Source: Prorocentrum cordatum
Lineage: Eukaryota; Sar; Dinophyceae; Prorocentrales; Prorocentraceae
Direction of reading: 5' to 3'
Assembly (NCBI GenBank): GCA_963575745.1
Contig: CAUYUJ010004291.1
Span: 248,317-312,316 of the forward strand
Length of the DNA stretch: 64,000 nucleotides
Shown here: positions 41,840 through 51,950 of the stretch, piece by piece
How positions within the stretch are numbered: position 1 is the first letter of the stretch
Layout of the letters: the number at the start of each line of letters is the position of its first letter
Made by a program: the position numbers and the translations under genes
Notes under the pieces: generated by a model
The model's database searches: none
Seen by the model: the letters and a program-made list of their open reading frames with translations, nothing else
Told to the model about the DNA's origin: nothing

Positions 41840-43195
41840 ATGGTGCAAAAGAAGGTTGCCGCCGCCAAAGTGAAGGTCGAGGGGTCGAAGTGCTTGGCTT
41901 CGCGAGTCGAGGGGGAGGAGAATAAGGCAAAAGTGATGAACGACTTCAACTACAGAATCAAGAGTGCACCGTCCGCAGCTCGCCAGTTCTACAATAAACA
42001 TCTCAAATTCTCGAAAATGAACAATCCCGAGAAGAGGAAATTCGTAGAGGAAGTGATTGCAGGCAACTTCGAGTCCGAATACTTTCGCAGGTTCGAGAAG
42101 GTGGCCAAGGTCGACACCAACAGCGAGACGGGAACGTGGATGAGCTGGAAGCAGATCACTGACCTCGACGGCGAAGCGTTGGTGAATGTGCAGATCCAGC
42201 AGAAGACGGTCATCACGAGGCCGCACAGCAAGCTCGATGCGGAGGCTGAGAGCACCAAGTCCCTTCCAGAGCACGAGAGGCTGGAATACAAGAAAGTTTC
42301 GGAGGTGGAGTCTACGCTGACGTCTATAGAGACAGGCGCGACGCGCTCTACCGACGCTGTTCCGCCAGAGGAGGACGACGACGATCCAGAGAGGGACGAA
42401 CATAACAAGAAGTCGATGTCGGTCATCCGCAAGACCCACAACGCCCACCAGAACGCCTCAATCGGCATCAAGATGCGGCTGGGCAAGTACAAGGACAACA
42501 GGTACCTTTGGACCCAATGTGATGAAAGTACATCCGATGGAAGGGTTCCAAGTGGGGCCATGCAGAGAAATTGTGGAACCATCGGTGGTGGTGGAAATTA
42601 TGGAACCATCGGAAGACACAACAGCAAACAAAGAATATATTTTCAAAGAGTGTCAGAGATGTTCAGAGATTTTCAAAGATGTTCAAAGATTTTCAAAGAT
42701 TGTCAACATGATTTATGATGACAAAATCTTTGAAAATCTTTGAAAATCTTTGAAAATCTTTGAACATCTTTGAACATCTTTGAAAATCTTTGAAAATCTT
42801 TGAAAGTTTTGAAAATCTTGAAAACTCTTTGAAATGTCTTGATCATCATTGACGTTATATCTTTCTTTTTATTTTGCACTGTTTCTTTGGCATGCCCGCA
42901 ACATGTGTCTTTGTTCACCTCCCTCAGGTACGTCGCGGAGCTCTACAGCGAATCGTTGGCCATGTGGAAGAAGATGCAGGCGCACGACAAGAAGTTGACG
43001 AAGTTCTTGGAGTCAGCAATGGCCTCAGATGAGCCGATCGCGCAGGCTGACCTTTCTAATTGCGAGTCCATTGCGAGGGAGCTCGACGATGTGAAGAAAA
43101 ATCTCAACAAGAAGTTGAACGTCATGGCGTCGGTCGAGAAGCAGATGGCCCCCAAGACCGCTGACGCCGAGGCCAGCAAGACGGCCGACAGCTGA
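41840..43195 (+). CDS. Two-exon hypothetical protein, helical/charged
   Basis: Exon 1 (41840-42501) starts MVQKKVAAAKVKVEG and encodes a charged helical protein (RQFYNKHLKFSKMN; EEVIAGNFESEYFRRF; TGTWMSWKQITDLDG) with an acidic patch (PPEEDDDDPERDE). Exon 2 (42928-43195) gives YVAELYSESLAMWKKMQAH and a coiled-coil-like stretch ending KTADS. The AG|GTACC donor and CCCTCAG acceptor rejoin an Arg codon in frame. I do not recognise the family; TGTWMSWKQ is a conspicuous aromatic motif. It sits second in the T3 block, behind a clear leader relic. Because a leader relic implies passage through mRNA, the intron must postdate retroposition. Function is unknown. Confidence 0.6.
42502..42927 (+). repeat. 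Intron with large TTTGAAAATC hairpin
   Basis: The left arm (about 42641-42701) repeats TTTTCAAAGA, and the right arm (about 42724-42835) repeats ATCTTTGAAA in the opposite sense. The centre is TCAACATGATTTATGATG. The intron RNA would fold into a long hairpin. The splice borders are GT-AG. Confidence 0.75.
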
Positions 43196-43624
43196 GTCCA
43201 TCGGGGAGGACGTCAGTATTCCATTTGTTTGCGCGTAGGGTGGCAAACAACGATATCCCAAGATGGCCGTCGCACGCAGGCTGGACGTTTGCCTAATCCG
43301 TTTGTCTTCGGGCTCCCAACCCCCAGGGAATTTTGTTCCTTATTTCATTATCTCCCCCCCCCCTGGAGAGGGCGACGACCAGACCAAGTATCGGCCTTCT
43401 GGTCGGCCTCCGGGCTGACTAGAATGGTCTTCGCATTCTGGTCGGCCTTCGGGCTGACTAGATAAGCGTGACCAATAAACACGAACGCAATAAAACGAAA
43501 AAAGAACATACAAATGACAATACAAACGAAACATATAAAGAAAAGCAAGACAATCAATAAAGAAAACACCATTTTACACCACATACAGATGAAAAGCAAC
43601 GCCTATAAACTTTGCTGTTGCCGA
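43196..43624. other. Spacer with short duplication
   Basis: Two tandem copies of a unit with CATTCTGGTCGGCC and GGGCTGACTAG lie at about 43398-43465, followed by AC-rich DNA. No gene is seen. Confidence 0.45.
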
Positions 43625-43647
43625 CCGTAGCCATCTCGGCTGTGGAG
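43625..43647 (+). promoter_or_regulatory. Relict spliced leader
   Basis: CCGTAGCCAT is followed by CTCGGCTGTGGAG. The 5' ten bases are intact. It lies 30 bases before ATG 43678. Confidence 0.65.
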
Positions 43648-43677
43648 CGATGGTTCTGATCTGTTGAGTTCGCGCTT

Positions 43678-44811
43678 ATGGTAGGTCGCCAAGAGGGCTC
43701 TACGTGTGACCGCTTTGACCCAGATGTACTTGTGGCAGCCCTGGCACCTGTGGCTAGACTGAAGAAGCCGCCTTGCGACTTCGACTTCTTGCACTATGGG
43801 AAACGAAAGCGGAGTCAGGCAGCTGATCGAGATGCCCTCGAGGAGTATTATCCCATACTCAAGCCAGTGTTGGGCGTCGCCCCCAAAGGGTTGCCAATAA
43901 AACAAGCGGTCAGGTTGACTTGGTCACGGTTGCAGGACGAGCATGGGATCATGACGGAGCACAGCAAGAACGAGTACAGAGGAAGAGTGGATCTCTGGCT
44001 CGACGCCGTCAGCAACCGCGTGTGCACAGTATGTAGGCACGTTCGCGACCTCAGCAAAAGCACGACCCAGTACGTGAAGCCTAAGGTCAAGGAGCTCATG
44101 GACATGATCGATCACATTCCCTCTGGATCGGGAGGACCGCGGCCCCAGTCGGCACCAGTTAGGGCGCCACAGGTCCAGCAACAGCAAGATGATCAGATGC
44201 AGAGGCCATTGGTCGAGAGGCCAAGCGATACGTCATCGTCGAGTGTGCAGGTTTGCTCAGTCACCTGTCGATGCCCTGCTTGCTACGTGCCGACAGTGGT
44301 GAACGCGGACTCTCCCGACGACGAGGATAGCGACACGGCCGCAGCGGCGAAGCAGTTGAAGGAGTTCGTCCCTGCGCAGAGAGGCGCGGTGAAGCAGGCG
44401 CTGAAACAGTCCAAAGCTGAAAAAGAACAAGAGAAAGAGAAGGCCAAGGCCCACCGTCAGCAGAACAGCGGAGCAACCAGTAGCAGAAAACGACTCAAGA
44501 CCAAGAGCCCCGCAGAGGCAGCGCCGCAGGCGCCAGCCGCAGAGGCGGCACCCCCTCCAGCCGCAGAGGTGCCAGCCGCAGAGCCGAACAAGGAGATGAA
44601 GATCCACAAGGTAACGAGGTCGAAGCCGATCGAGAAGCGAGAAGCTTACCTCATGATGAACGGAAAATACCTCATAGGCTGCAGGGCAAGCCGCTCGGAG
44701 AAGTTCGACGAATTCATGCGCATCATCAAGGACGAGATTGAGGCCAAGACGCTGCCAGCGACGAAGGACGCAGCACTAGAACGCCTGGTGGCATTGTGCT
44801 CAGCAGGCTAG
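43678..44811 (+). CDS. Hypothetical protein with Cys pairs (377 aa)
   Basis: This is an intronless frame from ATG 43678 (MVGRQEGSTCDRFDPDV). The N-terminal region includes KKPPCDFDFLHYGKRKRS and a helical LPIKQAVRLTWSRLQDEHG. Two cysteine pairs follow (VCTVCRHV and CRCPACYVP), possibly metal binding. The middle is Gln/Ser/Pro-rich, then a Lys/Glu/Ala-rich tract, then a small C-terminal domain (YLMMNGKYLIGCRASRSEKF...MRIIKDEI). That last domain has the same place and a similar strand-strand-helix look as the C termini of the Gag-like genes, but homology is unproved. It is third in the T3 block, behind a leader relic. Nuclear localisation is plausible from the basic tract (SSRKRLKTKS). Function is unknown. 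Confidence 0.6.
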   Translation: MVGRQEGSTCDRFDPDVLVAALAPVARLKKPPCDFDFLHYGKRKRSQAADRDALEEYYPILKPVLGVAPKGLPIKQAVRLTWSRLQDEHGIMTEHSKNEYRGRVDLWLDAVSNRVCTVCRHVRDLSKSTTQYVKPKVKELMDMIDHIPSGSGGPRPQSAPVRAPQVQQQQDDQMQRPLVERPSDTSSSSVQVCSVTCRCPACYVPTVVNADSPDDEDSDTAAAAKQLKEFVPAQRGAVKQALKQSKAEKEQEKEKAKAHRQQNSGATSSRKRLKTKSPAEAAPQAPAAEAAPPPAAEVPAAEPNKEMKIHKVTRSKPIEKREAYLMMNGKYLIGCRASRSEKFDEFMRIIKDEIEAKTLPATKDAALERLVALCSAG

Positions 44812-45431
44812 CGCGCTCGAACTCCAGAGCCACTCCCAGACCCGCGGGCCGAACAACAAAAACATATAACACTAACGCCCAGAGAGTTTGGTCGGTGGGG
44901 GGAAGGAGGATGGAGAGGCGAGATACCCCCAAAAATAAGCCCCAGAAGGGTCCCCAGATTTTTCTGGATTTTTCTGGGGACCGATTTTGGGCCCCTTTTT
45001 GGGTTCCTGGACCCCCGACCCATCTTCCCCTGCTGCTGGTCTGACGCTTTGGGATTTGGTGGCTTTAAATATATATATATATATATATATATATAACAAT
45101 AACGCACATACACATATCAGGGCTTCCCGCCTTCTGGTCCCCCGTCAATTTCGCAACACTTTTCTGGGCCCCTCTTGGAGCCTAGCCAGGGAGCCCCCAG
45201 CAGGATGGTGCGCAGCACGACTGTGAAGCACATCTACACTATGAGTTCTTATCAATCGTATGTTATATCATCTTGACCCATCTTGGCGTGACTTTATCGC
45301 ATCTTTGTGATATTATCTTATATGATCCTATCATACCGTATATCATTTTAATGTAACTTGTTGTATCTGGTCTATCTTATCTTATTCCCCACACGCACAT
45401 GTATAAATGCATGCACGTATTTGCCTGGCTT
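44812..45431. other. Spacer with (TA)n and small hairpin
   Basis: GTCCCCAGA...TCTGGGGAC forms a short hairpin (44960-44991), followed by (TA)n at 45068-45094 and AT-rich DNA. No gene is seen. Confidence 0.45.
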
Positions 45432-45452
45432 CCGTAACCATTAAGGCTCGAG
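45432..45452 (+). promoter_or_regulatory. Relict spliced leader
   Basis: CCGTAACCAT followed by TAAGGCTCGAG matches the leader at 17 of 21 positions without gaps. It ends 13 bases before ATG 45466. Confidence 0.75.
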
Positions 45453-45465
45453 CTTCAGTGTAGTC

Positions 45466-45945
45466 ATGCTTTCTCCCATAGAGGTCCGCCACAAATTTCT
45501 CAAGACAAATGATGTAGCTTCAAAGCGCGAGATGATCCAACGCATGGCGAGGAAAGCTCAAGTATCATTGTTGCTTGAACAAGGTAATCGGATATTGAGG
45601 CAAGGCAGGGAGCTCATGAATACTTCTAGCAGCAGCGCGCAGCACATCCTGCACGTCGAACAGAAGTCCAGCGGCAACGCGCAGCACATCGAGCACGTCG
45701 ACCACAACTCCAACGGCAGCGCGCAGCACATCGAGCACGACGACCACAAGCCCAGCAGCAGCGCAGTGCAGCAGACAAAAAAGAAAAAGAGCGGCGGCAA
45801 GCGCAAGGCAGAGCGCATCAAGAAGCTGAAAGAGTCGACCGACCCAGAAGACGTCGAGCAGGTCGCTTATGATCGTTGGCTTCGCGCTGGTGGGAGGGAC
45901 AAGCGCATGCTGCGCCGCAGGCTCAAGATGGACGTCGAGATCTAG
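45466..45945 (+). CDS. Small basic protein with 16-aa repeats (159 aa)
   Basis: This is an intronless frame from ATG 45466 (MLSPIEVRHKFLKTND). After a helical start come three tandem units of about 16 residues around AQHIxHVxH (SSAQHILHVEQKSS, NAQHIEHVDHNSN, SAQHIEHDDHKPS). The DNA units are near-identical, so this is a recent internal expansion. Histidines line up and could bind metal. A basic stretch (KKKKSGGKRKAERIKK) and a charged C-terminal helix follow. It is the last gene of the T3 block. The family is not recognised. It could be a DNA- or RNA-binding accessory protein, but nothing beyond composition supports that. Confidence 0.6.
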   Translation: MLSPIEVRHKFLKTNDVASKREMIQRMARKAQVSLLLEQGNRILRQGRELMNTSSSSAQHILHVEQKSSGNAQHIEHVDHNSNGSAQHIEHDDHKPSSSAVQQTKKKKSGGKRKAERIKKLKESTDPEDVEQVAYDRWLRAGGRDKRMLRRRLKMDVEI

Positions 45946-46024
45946 CGCGGAGGGCGGTCGCTTGAATACGGCGTTCGGCTTGGGAGCGCGCGAGAAAAAA
46001 AACAAAGAGTCCCAAGACGGGCCC

Positions 46025-46212
46025 AAGAGGGGCTCAAGAGGGGAACCGAGAACTGAAAAATCGAGCCCTCCGCCCCAGAAGGCGCCCAGGAGGCCCCAAA
46101 AAGGCCCCAAGAGGCCCCCAAGAGGCCCCCAAGACGCCCCAAGAGGCGCCCAAGAGGCCCCAAAGAGGCCCCACGAGGCCCCAAAACGGCCCCCAAGAGG
46201 CCCCAAAACTCG
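46025..46212. repeat. AAGAGGCCCC minisatellite
   Basis: There are about 15 imperfect copies of a 10-12-bp unit (AAGAGGCCCC with A and C run changes). Confidence 0.8.
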
Positions 46213-46259
46213 GCTAACCCACAACGGTGCGACAATATGGGCCGGCGGAATGAGCGAAG

Positions 46260-46874
46260 CGATTAAATAAGATTCGATAAGAAAGATATAATGCATAAGA
46301 CCAGATTAGAAAAATTGATGAGATAACATGGTATACGATAAGCTTATATATAGAATAAGGCAGGATAGTGTATATCATATAAGGTAAATAAGAAACGATG
46401 ATATGGGATCAAATAATGCAAGATAGAGTCGATCATACGTATAATATAATATTCGATTCTGTAAGATGAAATAAGATGCGAAGTAAGAAGATACGATATG
46501 TTCCATAACATAAACAATAAAATGAGATATGATAAGATCTAATAATATACATAAGATAAAGAAAAGAACACATGACACATATATATATAGTCATATGGTA
46601 AGACAAGATGCATATTTTTTGATAGGCTAGGTAAGATATGGTACGTTTAGAATATTCTACCAAATCATATGTGTATGCATATACATAGATGTGCCTATAC
46701 ACGCTTGACACATTCACGCGCGTATTTAAATGCGTAGACGCGCAACACGTTGGATATGATATTGCCATTGAGCGAAAACAAACATGAGCAAACCTTATTC
46801 CTTATCTGAGCGAAAACAAACATGATCAAACCTGAACAACCTCCCAATTTTAGAGATCTCTAAATTTTAGAGAC
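46260..46874. other. AT-rich spacer, no gene seen
   Basis: It has GATA-rich DNA and two copies of GAGCGAAAACAAACATGA (near 46771 and 46809). A short hairpin around AGAGATCTCT lies just inside the right inverted repeat. Confidence 0.5.
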
Positions 46875-46926
46875 CCATCTCTAATTTTTAGACATGTTTA
46901 AAAAAGAAGAGAAAATGAGAGTCTGG
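46875..46926. mobile_element. Right inverted repeat bracketing the T3 block
   Basis: CCATCTCTAATTTTTAGACA, TGTTTAAAAAAGAAG, then AGAAAATGAGAGTCTGG. This is the reverse complement of 38498-38555, except for the length of the central T/A run. Confidence 0.7.
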
Positions 46927-47735
46927 GATCGGCACGGACGGCCTCTCGGGCGCCGGAAGCAGAAATTCAGCATTTTCGACAGAAAAATGTGTATTGGAAT
47001 GGCCTTTTTTCGGCGCCGCCTCGGAACTCGATTTTCCGGCGCCCGGGCGCCGGCTCGGGCGCCGACCCGGGCGCCCGGCCCGGGAGCCGCTCTCGGCGGC
47101 GAGCAAGAGCACCGATCCCGAGTAAAAAAAGAGGAAGTCTCGAGCCGGAGCGTTGTTGTTGTTGATCGGAATAATCGGATCCGATTACTCCGATCATTCA
47201 ATGATCGGAATAATCGGATCCGATTACTCCGATCATTGGATGATCGGAATAATCGGATCCGATTACTCCGATGATCGGCCGGGTGCCGGCCCGAGCTCCG
47301 GAATCGGCCCGGACGGCCTCCCGGGCGCCAGAAGCAGAAATGTAGCATTTTCAAACGAAAAATGTGTATTGGAATGGCCTTTTTTCGGCGCCGCCTCGGA
47401 ACTCGATTTTCCGGCGCCCGGGCGCCGGCTCGGGCGCCGACCCGGGCGTCCGGCCCGGGAGCCGGGCCGGGCGCGGCCCGAGCTCCGGAATCGGCCCGGA
47501 CGGCCTCCCTCCCGGGCGCCAGAAGCAGAAATTCAGCATTTTCGAAAGAAAAATGTGTTTTGGAATGGCCTTTTTTCGGCGCCGCCTCGGAACTCGATTT
47601 TCCGGCGCGCGGGCGCCGGTTCGGGCGCCGACCCGGGCGTCCAGCCCGGGAGCCGCTCTCGGCGGCGAGCAAGAGCACCGAGCCCGAGTAAAAAAGGAGG
47701 AAGTCTCGAGCCGGAGCGTTGTTGTTGTTGGGGGG
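46926..47735. repeat. GC-rich repeat block with GGATCC palindromes
   Basis: There are three copies of the unit found at 37975-38497 (GCATTTTCGA, CTCGATTTTCCGGCG). Between the first and second (47160-47276) lie three tandem 34-40-bp near-palindromes centred on AATCGGATCCGATT. Confidence 0.85.
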
Positions 47736-47824
47736 CCGGTTTTGGCGGAACCCCAAAACGCCTGAGCGTGAGCCTCAATTTCGGAGGAAATGCGGCCGGC
47801 GCCTCGGCGAGAACGGCAGGGCGA

Positions 47825-47868
47825 ATATACGGGGTCCAACAATAATAATTGTTTAGTAATTAAGGTTC

Positions 47869-47901
<33 letters not shown>

Positions 47902-49191
47902 CATTTTACCCGAACGCTCAGTGTTCTCACCAGTGCCAGGGTTTTCATGCGACGCGAGACAATACCCCCACTTCGTGGGGGGGCAGTTCAAGCTCTACCA
48001 AATATCCAAACGACTCTTCGCGACCACCCAACCCCAGCTTCCCGCCCTATGACGTTGGGACACTTCACTTCGTGGCGTGCGGACGACCGTGGCTACTACA
48101 CTGGCGTGGGGTACACACCCACAGAACTTGGTCACTTATTCGGGGCGCGCGTGTGCCCAGCATCCTGCAATTGTGACATACAAACATGACACAGACAGAC
48201 AGAGAGAGAGACAGAGAGCAGACAGAGAGAGAGACAGAGAGAGCGGAGTTGGTCACATTTTTGGGCAAGTTCCTGAGATCGTCGTGTTTTTTGTTGGTCT
48301 TGCGCGCGCGAATGTCCACTTTACTTTTTTTTGCAAGGGATGTTGAAATTTGATTATGTAAGAACAAGAAAAAGTAGCTCGCGCGAGCTTATGTAACATA
48401 AATGTTGAAAAACCATTGGTTTTGTGGGAGTCGGACAGCGCGCGCGGGATGAAATTTGGACATATTTTTTTGAAAAACCATTGGCTTTTTGATGTTTTTT
48501 ATCTTTCTTTTACACGTCCGTCTCCTTGTTGAAAATCCGTACGAACACCTAAGGTTCGGAAGGATTTCGTCTTGCGGCGCGAGAATGTCCACTTTACCTT
48601 TTTAAAATTTTTTGCAAGGGATTAATATATATCAAATCAAAATATATAATAATTGAATTATAATATATATATAAATATAATAATAATAAAATTATAAAAA
48701 TATTATAATTGAAATTGAATGATAATTATTGAAAATTGATTATGTTAGAACAAGAAAAAGTAGCTCGCGCGAGCTCATGTAACATAAATGTTGAAAAACC
48801 ATTGGTTTTGTAGGATTCGGACAGCGCGCGCGGAAGGACATTTTGACATTTTTTTCTTAAAAAACCATTGGGTTTTTGATGTTTTTATGTTAAAATCGTT
48901 ACGAAACCTAAGGTTTTGGAAGGATTTCGTCTTGCGCGCCCGAATGTCCACTTTACCTTATTTTTTGCAAGGGATTCTTGCAATTTGATCAAGTAAGAAC
49001 AAGAATTTTCATTTTATAGTGTTTTTTGCAAGGGAAAACGGATTACAACAAAACAACCGGATCCGGTACCAATCGTTTTGCCTGAGACTTCCTCACGAAA
49101 ATGATGAAAATGAGGCTGCGGCCTAGGCGCGGCGGGGGGGTCGCGCACCAGGGGTCCCAACAATAATTATTCTTTAGAAGTAATAATGTTC

Positions 49192-49236
<45 letters not shown>

Positions 49237-50035
49237 CATTAAAGACTGGGGACACTCCGTTCTCACCAGTGCCAGGGTTTTCATAGGAGGCGGGCAATAC
49301 CCCACTTTGTGGGGGGGCCGGTTCAAGCTCTACCAAATTTCCATACGACTCTTCGCCACCACCCACACCCAGCTTCCCGCCCTATGACGTTCGGACACTT
49401 CACTTCGTGGCATGCGGACGACCGTGGCTACTATTCAGGGCCCCGCGGCCGACGACGACGGCGTGCGCGCGCGAAGAAAAAACGAATGTGTCGAATATGG
49501 TATTATTTGACAGGGATGATGGCCCTGGCGTGCGCGCAACCGTTGTTGCAGAAGTTCGAAGCACGTGAAAAAGTTGCTCGCAAGAGCCCGTTTGACAGAA
49601 ATGTTGAAAAAATATTGGGTTTCCTCAGAAATCCGCAAGAGCGCGCAAGATGATGTTTTGAAACTTTTGTTTTGAAAAACCATTGGGTTTTTCATGTTTT
49701 TATGTTAAAATCGCTACGAAAACTAAGGTTTTGGAAGGATTTCATCTTGCGCGCGCGAGTGTGCACTTCGTGTCATTTGTTGCACAGGATTCTTGAAGTT
49801 TGGTTATGTTAGAACAAGACATGTCATTTTATAGTGTTTTTTGACAGGGAAAGCGGGCGTCAACAAAACAACCGCATCTGGATGACATCGTTTTACCTGA
49901 GACTTCCTCACGAAAATTATGAAAATGTGGCTGCGGCCTAGGCGCGGGGGGGGGGGCGTGCACCAGGGGGCCCAACAATAATTATTCTTTAGAATTAATA
50001 ATGTTCAACAACAACAACAACAGCAAACACATGAT
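47825..50035. repeat. Long AT-rich tandem repeat with (CAA)n
   Basis: Three units start near 47825, 49150 and 49970 with CCAACAATAAT followed by GTTCAACAACAACAAC runs. Shared internal landmarks are CTCACCAGTGCCAGGG, TCCCGCCCTATGACGTT, AACCATTGGGTTTTT and CTGAGACTTCCTCACG. The second unit is partly duplicated. No protein is conserved across units. Confidence 0.8.
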
Positions 50036-50287
50036 AAACAAACAACACAAAAAAACAAGCAAACAAGCAAAATAAACAAAAACAACAAACAGCGAACATT
50101 AAGAGGGGCACCGGTGGGGATCGCCCGCGGGCTCGCCCTCGTAGCGCACGCGCGCCCCACTGCAGGCGGCCGCGCACGGCGCCCGGAGCACGCCCCTGGG
50201 ATCCAGGCGCGCCACACGCCGATGCAGCGCGCAGCGTCGCATGGCAAGGTGCTCCGCCCTGCGCCCGAGAATTACCAGCCTCGAACT
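50036..50287. other. Spacer, no gene supported
   Basis: AC-rich DNA is followed by GC-rich sequence; no conserved frame is seen. Confidence 0.35.
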
Positions 50288-50408
50288 TATTCCTGTCCCT
50301 AAGATTGACACGCCAAACGGCGGTGGCAATCTTAGGGATGCGCCCTCAAAAAATAAGGGAGTCCCTAAGATTGGCATTGTGATGAGGCGATGCCCAGCTT
50401 AGGGATAG
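50288..50408. mobile_element. Small inverted-repeat (MITE-like) element
   Basis: TCCCTAAGATTG and CAATCTTAGGGA occur as paired inverted copies (50296-50338), then CCCTAAGATTGGCA and TGCCCAGCTTAGGGA (50363-50405). The ends are CCTGTCCCTAAG and CTTAGGGATAGGG. Confidence 0.6.
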
Positions 50409-51094
50409 GGATAGTTATGCTCCAGGCTGGTAAGAGAAACGCCCGCGCGAGCGCCCTCCTGCAAGCGCGCCCGCAGCCCGGCTCGTGAGCGCGCCTCTGC
50501 GCGCGCCCTCAAAGGTAATAACCCTTTTGAGTGTGCCGGTGGCTGGCTTCGGCGTTTCGCTCGAGGCGTTTACTGCAGACTCGACCCTGCGACCGCAAGA
50601 TTCGTGGCGGGGTGCGAGGGGGGCAAAAACGACGGGTGGGGAGGTGGGGGGGGGCGGAGGGAGGGCGGGGAAAGGGGAGGGTTGACGCAGTGGGCACGGG
50701 CGCGGCCTGCATCCGCAGCAGGCGGGGCGGGCGGGGCGCCTCGGCCCAATGCGCGCCCTCCGTCGCAGACGCAGAGGTCGCCCCCGAGGCAAGGGGGGGG
50801 GGGGTGGGAAGAGGGTGGAGGGATCAAGGCGGGGACCACCGCTACAGCTCGCCTGGCGCCTCCGGCGCGCCCGGCTGCCTTCCGCAAGCCTTCGGGCCCC
50901 CGGGTCCCCGATCCCCCCGATCCGTCCGATCCCTCCGAAGCATCTCGGAGGGGGGCCGGCTGCACGGCGAGGGCGGCCCGCGGTCGCAGGCCGGACGCGT
51001 CCTCCTGCGCGCACACGTCGGCAGCGCCCGGGTCGAGGGGCGCCAGCTCGAAGCAGCCCACCTCCACGTAGCTCGGCATCACCTCGGGGGAGGA
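50409..51094. other. GC-rich DNA, no gene supported
   Basis: Open frames on several strands are Ala/Arg/Pro-rich and overlap one another. I see no conserved motif. Confidence 0.4.
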
Positions 51095-51141
51095 GGGCCG
51101 GCGAGCGCGACGACGAGGACGCGGACCGCGACGACGACGAG

Positions 51142-51186
<45 letters not shown>

Positions 51187-51226
51187 GAAGACGACGACGA
51201 GGACGAGGACGAGGACGAGGACGAAC

Positions 51227-51269
<43 letters not shown>

Positions 51270-51311
51270 CAACGGCGACGACGACGGCAACGGCGACGGC
51301 GACGGCGACGT

Positions 51312-51346
<35 letters not shown>

Positions 51347-51571
51347 ACCACGACCATGAAGATGACCATGACCACGACCATGACCATGACCATGACGACT
51401 ATGACGGCGACCACTACGACGACGACGAGGACGAGGACGACGAGGACGACGGCGCCGCCGACGAAGGCGACTAGAACGAGGTCGAGCACGAGGACGAGCA
51501 CGACGACGAGGGCGACGACGCGGACCGCGACGACGACGACGACGAGGACGACGACGACGACTACCACCACC

Positions 51572-51602
<31 letters not shown>

Positions 51603-51665
51603 TCACGACCACGACGACGACGGAAACGGTGGCGAGGGTAAGGACGACGAGGACGACGATTAGAA
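51095..51665. repeat. (GAC)n array, about 570 bp
   Basis: This is an imperfect GAC/GGC/CAC triplet array. Frames read as poly-Asp, poly-Thr, poly-Arg or poly-Val depending on strand, so no protein is called. Confidence 0.9.
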
Positions 51666-51774
51666 GACGGCAGATGGAGATCTGTCGGCCAGCAGTGGGC
51701 CTGGTAAGGCTTTAGGCTGCGCACAGACGGACCCGACGGCCCTCAACAGGCCCCCAGAGCAGTCCCAGCTGACC

Positions 51775-51950
51775 GCCTCCCCCTCCTCCTCCTCCTCCTC
51801 CTCCTCCTCCTCCTCCTCCTCCTCCTCCTCCTCCTCCTCTTCCTCCTCCTCCTTCTTGTACCCCTCCTCCTCCCCCTCCTCCTCCTCCTCCTCCTCCTCG
51901 TACCCCTCCTCCTCCCCCTCCTCCTCCTCCTTCTCCTCCTCCTCCCAGGC
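51775..51950. repeat. (CTC)n array
   Basis: It is nearly pure CCT triplets with a few interruptions (TTCTTGTACCC, CTCGTACCC). Confidence 0.9.

Noticed and set aside
50570-51724. Arg-rich, Asp-rich, Val-rich and Thr-rich long frames
   Set aside because: All derive from the (GAC)n array and overlap each other on both strands.
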